Positions 10,963 to 21,010 of a stretch of DNA of 64,000 nucleotides are shown here, in pieces (within the stretch, counting starts at the first letter, position 1; each line of letters starts with the position of its first letter). The position numbers and the translations under genes are program-made. Where the stretch lies: assembly GCA_036898135.1 (NCBI GenBank), contig CM072527.1, positions 31,705,727 through 31,769,726 of the forward strand, given 5' to 3'. The notes below the pieces were generated by a model that ran no database searches, was not told the origin of the DNA, and worked only from the letters and a program-made list of their open reading frames with translations. The DNA is from Oncomelania hupensis (taxonomy: Eukaryota; Mollusca; Gastropoda; Littorinimorpha; Pomatiopsidae).

Positions 10963-12901
10963 TGTGACGAGGCGGACAATCGCATCCCTGAGGCCTGGCC
11001 GCAACCATTCGACCAACCCCGCACAGCCAGCGACGATAGCCTCAGACCTGCCATCATTCCCCTTGACCAGCCGTCACTACCTAGCAAGCTCGCACAGTCA
11101 CTTAAGCCCCGCCCCCGAGGGCGCCCTGCTTAAAGTCTGCTACTGACCAAGACTTAGTGTCAGATGCTAACTTCCCTACCTCGAAGCCACAACCTGCGAA
11201 TCCACGCCGCCATCACCGAGCGACCCCTGAGTTTCGTCAGTATCCTTGTGCTTCCACCCGTCTTAAACCAAGGTAAGAGAGGGAATTTACTCCTTGTCAT
11301 ATCGCAACCCCATCACCTATCGTTCACCATCATGTTCATGCGTCCTGTCAGTATGTATGTTCATGTTTATAATTTTGCCTTGATGTATTGCTATGACTTG
11401 TATTTTCTCCCTTGCACATACTTTCCACCTTGTATATATCTCATGTCATGTTTGAATTTATGCTTGTATACTCCGTTACCCCATGTATGATATTCCATGC
11501 CATGCCAACCCCTCCATATAGATTAGAATCCCAAGTACAGCCCAGACCTACATCCCATTTGTCCTGTACCCTTATTATTGCCTTCCACCATGCTTCCCCA
11601 ATATATAAAGATTTGCCCTGTTGCCAAACCCATCCAATGCGCCGAATGTATCTTTTTACTAGTGGCTGCCCATAACCTCCACTTTGCCCCAGTAAATCTA
11701 GTAGCATTGTTTGACTGTTGGTATTTGCACCGGCTCCACTCATGACCGGTCAAGCCAATTTGAATTCTGATAAGGGTGACTATAACCACAGGCCCAGAAT
11801 TCGCATTATCCCTATCCCCAGCTGATACAGCGTCTGTACACGTTGCAGACGGGTTCCTGTGCCGGACGCATCGCCCCGGACTGGAATCACCTCCCAATCT
11901 CTGACCCGCTGCAGGCCCCCGACAACCCGGGAGGTCAATGAGACGCGTGATTTGGGACTTCGCTATTTCTGAACTGACTAGCAACGTAAGCCAAGTTCAA
12001 CGCCTGTGCCACAACAAAGACAACACTACTTGCACTCGTGGTCAGTGAGTCATCTTCGCGTGACCACTGAACAGCATCTTGCACCACCACTGGCAAGCCA
12101 TCCAGAGGATCCTGGACAACCCGCCGCACTGCAGTCCCCAGCTAAGTGCCTAAGCCTGAGAGACCCCCTACTCGCCAGACTATCACAGAAACTCTGGCCC
12201 CCATACAGATACTCTCTCACCCGATGATGTGATCAGTCTACGATAGCTCTAGTACCCATAAGATTGACTTTCCCCAATATCACCAGACTACTCAGTATTA
12301 GAGACGCCACGCCGATGAATCACCCCAGAACAATCTGACCGGGACTCTCCCTTTTCAAATTATTAAAAAGTAGATAAAAAGGTAAAAGGTAAAGGTAGTC
12401 CCATAGCCTTGTGGCCGTAGGGGAGCGTGATGTTGGAGATCACACTTATCTTGGGCCAGCGTAATGAGGGTGATGCCCAACTCTCTCCCTCGCTGCTTTA
12501 CCTTCCCCACCCTCAAGAGAGTAGGTACTCAATCACAGTTGAGTCAACTGGGGGCGTTGTTGTTTGTCGCTTCACACCTTAGCGGTCACCCATCCAAGTG
12601 CTAACCGCACCGGACGGTGCTTCACTTTCGACACAGTAGCGAGTGCTCCAACCACTGCACTATCCGACACCCCAAAAAGTAGATAGTTACAGAAATCGCA
12701 ATTTCCTTGACTGGCCTTTGACTGTGTATTTCTTAACTAGTACATTTACTTTCCATCTCGTCTTTACTCTGTTTATCACTTATTAATTTGGCCTTGCTTT
12801 AGTCTCTGGAATGTCATCGCACGTTGATCTATCAAAGGAGATAACACAGCGCTAGAGATTAAGAGCTTACCCCCTTCCCCCAAATCCCTTTCTTCGTGAC
12901 A
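10963..12901 (+). repeat. Element A 5' LTR, 1939 bp, carrying a SINE
   Basis: Starts TGTGACGAGGCGG and ends CTTCGTGACA. It matches the 3' LTR apart from the 297-bp insertion at 12377-12673 and its 12-bp duplication. Small open frames in the LTR occur identically in both copies and have no recognisable product. About 1.6 kb is long for a Ty3/gypsy LTR. Confidence 0.93.
12377..12673 (-). repeat. SINE family 3 with tRNA-like and 5S-rRNA-like modules, full copy
   Basis: Flanked by AAAAAGTAGATA at 12365-12376 and 12674-12685 and absent from the 3' LTR. Read on the minus strand it begins GGGGTGTCGGATAGTGCAG, with an A-box-like TAGTGCAGTGG. Next come GAAAGTGAAGCACCGTC and GGTTAGCACTTGGATGGGTG then ACCGC. 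These correspond closely to the interior of eukaryotic 5S rRNA (TTAGTACTTGGATGGGTGAC). A ~170 bp body follows with AGCGAGGGAGAGAG and ACGCTGGCCC, and the tail is (ACCTTT)n. Related copies lie at 45099, 51547, 40239 and 58540. Confidence 0.82.
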
Positions 12902-13294
12902 TTAATTTTGGCGACCCCGACGAGACTAGAAGACTTAGGTTTCCCCCTCCAACCCGACAAGACAAAAGACTTAGGCTCCCATCCCAACTTGACTAGACTT
13001 AGGACTTAGCTAGATTTCCACCCCAGCCCTCCAAGCTTAGTAGTAGTTAGCATAGCCCATAGGTCCCTTACTGGTTTTCCCGAGTGGTGATCTCTCAACA
13101 GGCTTTTTTCTTGCATTCATTTTTGTGATTTTTTGATTGATTGCACTTTGTCTTTGTGGTTGTGCTGTATTCGCCCCTTTGCAGTTTTCATCGTAGCTCA
13201 TCCAGCCCACCCCCCTGTTTTCCGTCAGTGTACCCCTTGTGTGTGCCCCCCATCCCGGTTAGGACCTTTTGCAGGGTAAGTTACCTCTCTTACC
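12902..13294 (+). other. Element A leader with primer binding site
   Basis: Begins directly after the LTR with TTAATTT. The likely primer binding site is TGGCGACCCCGACGAG at 12909-12924, since Ty3/gypsy sites usually begin TGG complementary to a tRNA CCA end. The matching tRNA was not determined. The rest is untranslated leader up to the first in-frame ATG at 13295, which sits in ACCATGG, a good translation start context. Confidence 0.7.
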
Positions 13295-16200
13295 ATGGCC
13301 GACCGGGGAGAGCTTGCTCTTAAGTACAAGAGTATTGGCGAGAGCTTAGGGCTCGCCGGCACCGAACTTAAAGACTACGTCTTGGCGAACGTGGAGGCTG
13401 ACGTGGCAGAGGAAAAGTTGAAGAGGGAGGAGAGGGCCAAAGAGCGAGATGCGAAGAGGCAGGAGGAAGAAAGAGCCGCGGCACTGAAGAAGGAGGAGGA
13501 GAAAGAGCGCATCGCCGCGGAGGAACGGGCCGCCGCCCGGAAGCTTGCAGAGGAGGAGAAAGCCGCCGCCCGGAAGCTTGCAGAGGAGGAGAGGGCCGCC
13601 GAGCGGAGAAGAGAGGAGGCGAAGGATAGAATAGCAGAGGAGGAGAGAGCCGCCGCAAGGAAGAAGGAGGAGGACGAGAGGGTCGCGGCGCTCGAAGAGA
13701 AGAGAAAAGACAGGGAGCTCGAACGGCGCCAAGCACTCCTCCAGCTTGAGCGCGACCGCCGCGAGTTAGGGATCGCTTCGCCCGCTAGCGAAGACTATTC
13801 GCTCCTCGCCCCCAGCTTCGCCACCAGCACCGGAATACCCGCACCCCCCCCGCCGATTCCGGGGATGAACTTCCCCCTGGACCCATTCGTCGATCGGGAC
13901 GAAACAATTGAAGTCTACCTCGCCCGATTCGAGCGAGTCGCGAGGGAAAACGGTCTTGACTCCCAGCACTGGTATCGCAAGCTCAGTCATGGCCTCAAGG
14001 GAAAGGCCTATGAGATTCTAGCCAAGACACCGACTTCCGAGGAGGGAGACTATCCCGCCCTCAAGAGAGCCCTACTACATGGTTTTGAGCTCTCAGGTGA
14101 GCACTATTGCAAGAGTTTCCGGAACTCCCGGAGAGAGAAAGGGGAGAAGTTCACGCAGTTTGCCGACCGTCTAGCTACGCTACGGGATAAATGGATTGAG
14201 CAAACTGACGAACCCAGGACCTACGACGGATTACTAGAGTTGATGCTCGCCGAGCAACTTCGAGGCACCATGCCGGCGGAACTCCGGACATTCGCCGCCG
14301 AACAAGGCGCCGCTCGCCTTGAAGACTTGATCCTCGTCGCGGATCGATACCTCACCGCCCATCCCGACGACAGACAGCCTCGCCGTGATCCCCCAGCACC
14401 CTCGTCGCCAGATACCCGCCACCAGCCTCGCCGGCCAGTCCCGCCGACGAACCACCGTCCACCGCCGCCCAAAGGACGCCCAACCCTCACAGCAGAGCCA
14501 GGGAAGCGGAGCACAGAGCTCTTCTGCGGCTACTGCCAACGCAGAGGACACACCCGGGAGAAATGTTTTCGACGCATCAGCGACCAGCGTCGCAAACAAG
14601 GTACCGTACTAGCCCTACGCCAAGTTACCCCCGACGGGACCCCTGTCACCCCCGTCGCTACTCCCGCCGATCGACCTGCCGTCACCGAGCAAGTGACAGT
14701 CAACGATCGCCCAGCCCACTGTCTCTACGACACTGGACTTACCTTCGACGCCGTCGTCCGCCGCTCGCTCATCAGGGAACAAGACCTGACCGGCGAGACT
14801 ATCACCCTGAAGTTGGCCGACGCGTCCCAACCCAGCACCACGCTCCCTATAGCCCGGATCCAAGTAACCAGCCGGTACGTAACGGGGACCATTCAAGCTG
14901 CAGTAATGGACCAGCCCCTGTACGACTTAATTTTAGGATGCCGATACGTTTTCTTGGGGATGCCGCCCCAGCCTGTGGAATCGATGGCCGCCGTCCAGAC
15001 GCGCGCACAGGCGAAGACAGCCGCGACTCCACCCCCGATCCCCAACCAGATGCCGGAACAGATCCGGAAAGCCCAAGAAAGCGACGCCACCCTCCGCAAG
15101 TGCTACGGAAAACTTCCCGCCGCACGCACTCCACCCAGGTCCGGGGACTTTTTCGTCGAAGACGGACTCCTCTTCCGCCAGAAGGACGACCATACACAAC
15201 TGGTCGTACCTGCGACACTTCGCCCCCAAATCCTGGAACTTGGCCATAGCATGCCCCTAAGCGGACATATGGGCATAGGAGCGACCACTCTACGAATCAG
15301 CGCTCAATACCACTGGCCCGGGATGACCGATGACGTGAAGCGCTACGTCAAGTCCTGTAGCCAGTGCCAACGATACTCGCCCCGCCACCACACCGTACCA
15401 GTCACTATCAGCCCCACCGTCGTTGTCGGAACGCCCTTCCAGCGAGTGGCTGTTGACATTGTAGGACCCCTCCCGCGGACCAAGAAGCGGAACCAGTACC
15501 TACTAACCCTCGTCGACGCCTGCTCGATGTGGTGCGAAGCCGTTCCTCTCCCGAAGATCGACGCCGCCCGTGTCGCCGACGCGCTCGTCACCATATTCAC
15601 TCGAGTCGGATTCCCGGACAACATCCTGACCGACAACGGGTCCCAGTTCACCGGAAAACTTATGCAGGAGGTTTTCCAATTACTCCGCATCCGCCATATC
15701 CGGACCCCACCCTACCACCCCGCTAGCAACGGACAGGTCGAGCGCCTGAACGGGACACTTATCTCGATCATCCGCAAGATCGCCGACGAACAGCCGGAAG
15801 CGTGGGACACATACGTCGCGTCAGCGCTCTTCGCGTATCGAGAGACCCCGCACACCTCCACCGGATACACGCCTTCCACGCTGCTTTTTGGAAGACCCCT
15901 TTCCGGACCTCTAGCCGCCTTACGACGTAGCTGGACCGACGCCAAACTGGACGAGGCACCGGTCGACGCCACAAAATACGTCACGAAGCTACAAGAAACC
16001 CTCAAGGCAACATGGAAAGCCGCCTCCGCCAACCTGAAGAAGGCGAGAGAGCGACAAGCCCGCTACCACAACCGCCGCGCCCGGGACCGAGAGCTACAGG
16101 TAGGAGACCAAGTCCTACTGCTTCTCCCCAGCGGCACAAACAAGCTAGACATAGCTTGGCAAGGACCCTACCCGGTGCTCGAGAAGCTCTCGCGCACCAC

Positions 16201-17860
16201 CTATCGCATCGAGGTAGGCGGAAAACCCAGGACCCACCACATCAATCTGCTCAAGCGGTACCTGGAGCAACCTGCACCCGCCCCAGACTCCCACTCACTA
16301 CTCACGGTCGCGCTGGCCGTCGAAGTGGATGGCACAGAGACCGGCGTCGCCGAATTTCCGCTCAAAGGGAAGGAATCCTTCCGGGACGTCTCTCTGGACC
16401 CCTCACTCCCCGCCGGCCAGCAACGCCAGCTACGCGCCATCGTAGCAGAGTACAGGGAAGTCCTCACCGACATTCCTGGGAGGACGGACCTGGAAGAAGT
16501 TCGACTGACCCTAACGGACCCCACTCCCGTCCGCCAGAAACCGTACCCCGTCCCACTATCCCAGCAGCAAGTGGTAAGAACGGAAGTAGAGGCTCTGCTA
16601 CAAGCCGGAGTCATCGCTCCCTCCCGTTCCCCCTACAGCGCAGGAATAGTTCTGTCACGGAAGCCCAGCGGAGAACATCGCCTCTGTATCGACTTCCGGC
16701 AGTTGAACCTTGTAACCCAGTTCGTGCCCGGACCCCTATCCGACCCCACGGACTTGTTCGCAAAGCTACAATCCGCCCGATACTTCTCCAGGGTGGACCT
16801 GAGCAAAGGCTTTTATCAGATTCCCGTGCACCCTTCATCCCGCCAGTACCTAGCCTTCAGCACGATGGACGGCCACTATGAATTTAACGTTCTGCCGTTT
16901 GGTCTGCACAACGCCCCAAGTATTTTCAGCACGATGATGCGGAAGCTGTTGGACCCCCTCCACTGTCCGTTCATACACTCTTTTATGGACGACATACTCG
17001 TCGCAACGGAGACATGGGAGGAGCACCTGCGAGTGGTGCGCCAACTCTTGCGCCGCCTCAGAGAAGCTGGCCTTACTGCCCGGCCGACCAAATGCCAGTT
17101 CGGCTACCAAGAACTGGAATTTCTTGGCCACACCATCAGCCGTGGACAGCTCCGGCCTCTGGAAAAGACCGTCCAGCGCCTGCGAGACGCGCCACGCCCC
17201 AAGACCAAGAAAGATGTTCAGTCCTTCCTGGGACTGAGTGGCTTCTATCAGAAGTTTGTACCCGGCTACAACGGAATCGCCGCGCCACTATCAAGCCTGA
17301 CCCGGAAAGCCGCACCGGACCGAGTCATCTGGACCCCGCAATGCGAAGCTGCCTTCCAGGAGCTCAAGGACAAGCTGACGTCCCAGCCAGTCCTCCGACT
17401 CCCCAACCACGGACAGCCCTTCGTCCTGCGCACAGACGCCAGCGACGTAGGCCTCGGAGCCGTTCTGCTCCAACGGGACTCCCCGGACGCCCCGACGCTC
17501 TTCCCCGTCGCGTACGCCAGCCGGAAACTCAAGCCGGCCGAACAAAACTACGCCACCTCGGAGAAGGAGTGTCTCGCCCTCGTCTGGGCAGTCCAGAAGT
17601 TCCAACTGTATCTCTACGGTTCGCACTTTACAGTCCAAGTGGATCACCAACCACTTTCCTTCTTGGCGACCTCCAAATCGCTCAACGCCCGGCTAATGAG
17701 GTGGGCTCTGCTGCTCCAGGCATATTCTTTCCAGCTGGAACACATCCCTGGGAAAGACAACCACGGCGCAGACTTCCTCAGCCGTCACCCCGCAACCGAC
17801 TCCATCGAGTCGCCCCTGAGGGCCGACGCCCCAGCCTTCATTCCTGCCGCCGCCCACTAA
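13295..17860 (+). CDS. Element A Gag-Pol polyprotein, 1521 aa, order Gag-PR-IN-RT-RH
   Basis: A single uninterrupted ORF. Residues 1-170 are a highly charged Glu/Arg/Lys/Ala coiled coil. The Gag core follows (about 195-370), with YLARFERVARENGLDSQHWY. The zinc knuckle CGYCQRRGHTREKC (about 410-423) has CX2CX4HX4C spacing. The protease DTG sits at about 478-480 (CLYDTG). Integrase comes next: an HHCC finger (H..H..SCSQCQ, about 648-690), catalytic D721, D780 and E816 with 35 residues between the last two, and a GPY-type module (WQGPYPVLEKL). Reverse transcriptase follows (about 1075-1250: RLCIDFRQLN, FSRVDLSKGFYQIPV, FMDD at 1230-1233), then RNase H (TDAS with D1381, SEKECLALVWAV). Known Ty3/gypsy elements usually place IN after RNase H; this order matches the Gmr1-like group. 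All key catalytic residues are present, so it may be active. Confidence 0.95.
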   Translation: MADRGELALKYKSIGESLGLAGTELKDYVLANVEADVAEEKLKREERAKERDAKRQEEERAAALKKEEEKERIAAEERAAARKLAEEEKAAARKLAEEERAAERRREEAKDRIAEEERAAARKKEEDERVAALEEKRKDRELERRQALLQLERDRRELGIASPASEDYSLLAPSFATSTGIPAPPPPIPGMNFPLDPFVDRDETIEVYLARFERVARENGLDSQHWYRKLSHGLKGKAYEILAKTPTSEEGDYPALKRALLHGFELSGEHYCKSFRNSRREKGEKFTQFADRLATLRDKWIEQTDEPRTYDGLLELMLAEQLRGTMPAELRTFAAEQGAARLEDLILVADRYLTAHPDDRQPRRDPPAPSSPDTRHQPRRPVPPTNHRPPPPKGRPTLTAEPGKRSTELFCGYCQRRGHTREKCFRRISDQRRKQGTVLALRQVTPDGTPVTPVATPADRPAVTEQVTVNDRPAHCLYDTGLTFDAVVRRSLIREQDLTGETITLKLADASQPSTTLPIARIQVTSRYVTGTIQAAVMDQPLYDLILGCRYVFLGMPPQPVESMAAVQTRAQAKTAATPPPIPNQMPEQIRKAQESDATLRKCYGKLPAARTPPRSGDFFVEDGLLFRQKDDHTQLVVPATLRPQILELGHSMPLSGHMGIGATTLRISAQYHWPGMTDDVKRYVKSCSQCQRYSPRHHTVPVTISPTVVVGTPFQRVAVDIVGPLPRTKKRNQYLLTLVDACSMWCEAVPLPKIDAARVADALVTIFTRVGFPDNILTDNGSQFTGKLMQEVFQLLRIRHIRTPPYHPASNGQVERLNGTLISIIRKIADEQPEAWDTYVASALFAYRETPHTSTGYTPSTLLFGRPLSGPLAALRRSWTDAKLDEAPVDATKYVTKLQETLKATWKAASANLKKARERQARYHNRRARDRELQVGDQVLLLLPSGTNKLDIAWQGPYPVLEKLSRTTYRIEVGGKPRTHHINLLKRYLEQPAPAPDSHSLLTVALAVEVDGTETGVAEFPLKGKESFRDVSLDPSLPAGQQRQLRAIVAEYREVLTDIPGRTDLEEVRLTLTDPTPVRQKPYPVPLSQQQVVRTEVEALLQAGVIAPSRSPYSAGIVLSRKPSGEHRLCIDFRQLNLVTQFVPGPLSDPTDLFAKLQSARYFSRVDLSKGFYQIPVHPSSRQYLAFSTMDGHYEFNVLPFGLHNAPSIFSTMMRKLLDPLHCPFIHSFMDDILVATETWEEHLRVVRQLLRRLREAGLTARPTKCQFGYQELEFLGHTISRGQLRPLEKTVQRLRDAPRPKTKKDVQSFLGLSGFYQKFVPGYNGIAAPLSSLTRKAAPDRVIWTPQCEAAFQELKDKLTSQPVLRLPNHGQPFVLRTDASDVGLGAVLLQRDSPDAPTLFPVAYASRKLKPAEQNYATSEKECLALVWAVQKFQLYLYGSHFTVQVDHQPLSFLATSKSLNARLMRWALLLQAYSFQLEHIPGKDNHGADFLSRHPATDSIESPLRADAPAFIPAAAH

Positions 17861-18048
17861 CCGTAGCCGAAACCCGGCAGCTCCGCGGACCCCAGCCTTG
17901 GGCACCCGCCACCGTACCCGGAACCCTGCATCGCCCGCATCACCCGGATCATCGCAACCCATCGTCGCACCCGGCAGCCGACCTCAGAGCTGATTGGCCG
18001 CGCCTTCGTCGAGTCCTACGTCCTCGCCTTTTTCCTTGGGGGGGCCTC
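17861..18048 (+). other. Element A 3' untranslated region and polypurine tract
   Basis: 188 bp between the stop codon and the 3' LTR, GC-rich. It ends TTGGGGGGGCCTC directly before the LTR; the G run is the probable polypurine primer for plus-strand synthesis. Confidence 0.65.
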
Positions 18049-19678
18049 TGTGACGAGGCGGACAATCGCATCCCTGAGGCCTGGCCGCAACCATTCGACC
18101 AACCCCGCACAGCCAGCGACGATAGCCTCAGACCTGCCATCATTCCCCTTGACCAGCCGTCACTACCTAGCAAGCTCGCACAGTCTCTTAAGCCCCGCCC
18201 CCGAGGGCGCCCTGCTTAAAGTCTGCTACTGACCAAGACTTAGTGTCAGATGCTAACTTCCCTACCTCGAAGCCACAACCTGCGAATCCACGCCGCCATC
18301 ACCGAGCGACCCCTGAGTTTCGTCAGTATCCTTGTGCTTCCACCCGTCTTAAACCAAGGTAAGAGAGGGAATTTACTCCTTGTCATATCGCAACCCCATC
18401 ACCTATCGTTCACCATCATGTTCATGCGTCCTGTCAGTATGTATGTTCATGTTTATAATTTTGCCTTGATGTATTGCTATGACTTGTATTTTCTCCCTTG
18501 CACATACTTTCCACCTTGTATATATCTCATGTCATGTTTGAATTTATGCTTGTATACTCCGTTACCCCATGTATGATATTCCATGCCATGCCAACCCCTC
18601 CATATAGATTAGAATCCCAAGTACAGCCCAGACCTACATCCCATTTGTCCTGTACCCTTATTATTGCCTTCCACCATGCTTCCCCAATATATAAAGATTT
18701 GCCCTGTTGCCAAACCCATCCAATGCGCCGAATGTATCTTTTTACTAGTGGCTGCCCATAACCTCCACTTTGCCCCAGTAAATCTAGTAGCATTGTTTGA
18801 CTGTTGGTATTTGCACCGGCTCCACTCATGACCGGTCAAGCCAATTTGAATTCTGATAAGGGTGACTATAACCACAGGCCCAGAATTCGCATTATCCCTA
18901 TCCCCAGCTGATACAGCGTCTGTACACGTTGCAGACGGGTTCCTGTGCCGGACGCATCGCCCCGGACTGGAATCACCTCCCAATCTCTGACCCGCTGCAG
19001 GCCCCCGACAACCCGGGAGGTCAATGAGACGCGTGATTTGGGACTTCGCTATTTCTGAACTGACTAGCAACGTAAGCCAAGTTCAACGCCTGTGCCACAA
19101 CAAAGACAACACTACTTGCACTCGTGGTCAGTGAGTCATCTTCGCGTGACCACTGAACAGCATCTTGCACCACCACTGGCAAGCCATCCAGAGGATCCTG
19201 GACAACCCGCCGCACTGCAGTCCCCAGCTAAGTGCCTAAGCCTGAGAGACCCCCTACTCGCCAGACTATCACAGAAACTCTGGCCCCCATACAGATACTC
19301 TCTCACCCGATGATGTGATCAGTCTACGATAGCTCTAGTACCCATAAGATTGACTTTCCCCAATATCACCAGACTACTCAGTATTAGAGACGCCACGCCG
19401 ATGAATCACCCCAGAACAATCTGACCGGGACTCTCCCTTTTCAAATTATTAAAAAGTAGATAGTTACAGAAATCGCAATTTCCTTGACTGGCCTTTGACT
19501 GTGTATTTCTTAACTAGTACATTTACTTTCCATCTCGTCTTTACTCTGTTTATCACTTATTAATTTGGCCTTGCTTTAGTCTCTGGAATGTCATCGCACG
19601 TTGATCTATCAAAGGAGATAACACAGCGCTAGAGATTAAGAGCTTACCCCCTTCCCCCAAATCCCTTTCTTCGTGACA
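18049..19678 (+). repeat. Element A 3' LTR, 1630 bp, uninterrupted
   Basis: TGTGACGAGGCGG to CTTCGTGACA. It gives the unmodified length of the LTR and shows the empty SINE site (TTAAAAAGTAGATAGTTAC near 19449-19467). Confidence 0.95.
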
Positions 19679-21010
19679 GTCTCCATTTGGTGTATGGTTG
19701 TAAAGGTCAGAGCAGTACTCTGTCCATCTGTCCAAGACTTCTTGTTCTTCTGTAAGGCAAATGCCAGACTTGCTTTGGATAGTGGAGACTTTGGGCTGTT
19801 TAACACTTGTCAGCCGCTTCACAGTCTGGTAGGCCTTCTTGCTGTTGTTCTTGTTCAGATTGTTCTCTATTTCCTGGCATTGATCTTCTATCCAGTTCTC
19901 CTTTGCTGTGCGCATGCCTTTTCGGATGTCATTGTTGATTTTTCGGTAGACATCAGCTCCCTGTGAGGTGTTCTTTTTCTTTTTTAACTCTCTTCGTTTA
20001 TCACACAGATCCAAAAGTTCAGGTGTGATCCACGGCTTCTTCTTTGGTCGGTGCTTGCCAAGGATCTCAGTGGCGGCATCTGTTACAGCTGAGTTGAAGG
20101 TATTGGTCATGGTGTTGACATCTACTTCGCCTGCCCCCAAAATAAGCAGTGGTGCAAATTTCCCTCCAATTGTGGCCTGAAATATTTTTGCCACCTCCGG
20201 GTCTTGCAGTTTGTCCAGGTCGAACTTCAGCCTAGTGCACTTTGCTGTATTTACTCTCTTCAAATGGAGCCGGAAAGACATCATCACGAGATCGTGGTCA
20301 CTTCCAATGTCTGCTCCTAGAAAAGTGCGTGTCCTGCCAATGTTGATGCTTGATCTGAAGCGTTTCTTGACCATGATGTAGTCGATCTGGTTGTGATGTT
20401 CCCCGCCGGGACTGTGCCATGTCCATCGTCTGGATTTTTTGTGGAGACCAAGCGTGTTTGCCAGTACCAGATTGTTGTATCTGGCAAACTCCAATAGCCT
20501 CAGACCCCTGTCATTTGTCTCGTTGTTGCAGTGGGGTCCACATGTGTCTCCCCATTTGTGGTGCGCATCTTGGCCAACCTTGGCATTCCAGTCGCCTTGC
20601 ACTATGACTATGTCCTTCTTCGGCACTTGGTCAAGGACCGCCTGTATATTTTCATAAAAATCCTCCACTTCGCTGTCTTCATAGTCTGATGTTGGGGCAT
20701 AGGCCTGGATGATGGTAATGTTGAAAGGGGTTGCTCTCAGACGGATGGTAATGAGTCTACTGGAGACTGGGCGGCAACCCATGACAGTGGCTAGAATGTT
20801 CTTGTGGACCAAGAATCCAACGCCGTGTTCGTGCCTGTCATCTCTACCGCTGAAATAGAGCTTGTGGCCTTTGTCAGTCGTTGTTTCACCTAGGCCTTTC
20901 CAGCGCAGTTCGCTGATACCTAGAACGTTCCATCGATCTGCTACGTCATTTGGTTTTGTGATCGCCTCAGTCCACCGTGTTTGGAAATGGCTCGCTGCGA
21001 TGTTTGTAAA
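19679..21010 (-). pseudogene. RTE-type LINE copy 2, 5' part: endonuclease domain
   Basis: The minus ORF read from 20812 down to the Ty3/gypsy junction encodes an AP-like endonuclease: AYAPTSDYEDSEVEDFYENI, VQGDWNAKVGQD, WTWHSPGGEHHNQIDYIMVK and GSDHDLVMM. These are the usual catalytic blocks (QGDWN, IDYI, SDHDL). The linker to RT follows (NKNNSKKAYQTVKRLTSVKQ) and stops at the insertion after NHTPNGD. Upstream of 20812 the frame continues in pieces (GVGFLVHKN, ISELRWKGLGETTTDKGHK), so the element is 5'-truncated or broken near 21000. Together with 9290-10962 this is the most complete LINE here. Confidence 0.85.

Larger units (their letters stand above)
10958..19683 (+). mobile_element. Ty3/gypsy LTR retrotransposon A, complete, IN-before-RT order
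   Basis: The element proper is 10963-19678 (8716 bp), flanked by the 5-bp duplication GTCTC at 10958-10962 and 19679-19683. LTRs are 10963-12901 and 18049-19678, both TG...CA. Removing the element and one GTCTC rejoins the RTE LINE reading frame at ...NHTPNGD/PSVLACP. The one large ORF is intact, the LTRs are nearly identical (at least one substitution seen: AGTCACTTAAG vs AGTCTCTTAAG), so the insertion is young. The 309-bp LTR length difference is fully explained by a SINE in the 5' LTR. Confidence 0.95.

Noticed and set aside
11164..12227. Several 60-150 codon ORFs repeated identically at 18250-19313
   Set aside because: They lie in the two LTRs of element A, which explains the duplication; no domains.
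13346..17962. Many antisense and shifted ORFs over the gag-pol region
   Set aside because: Shadows of a GC-rich intact ORF; none has domain content.
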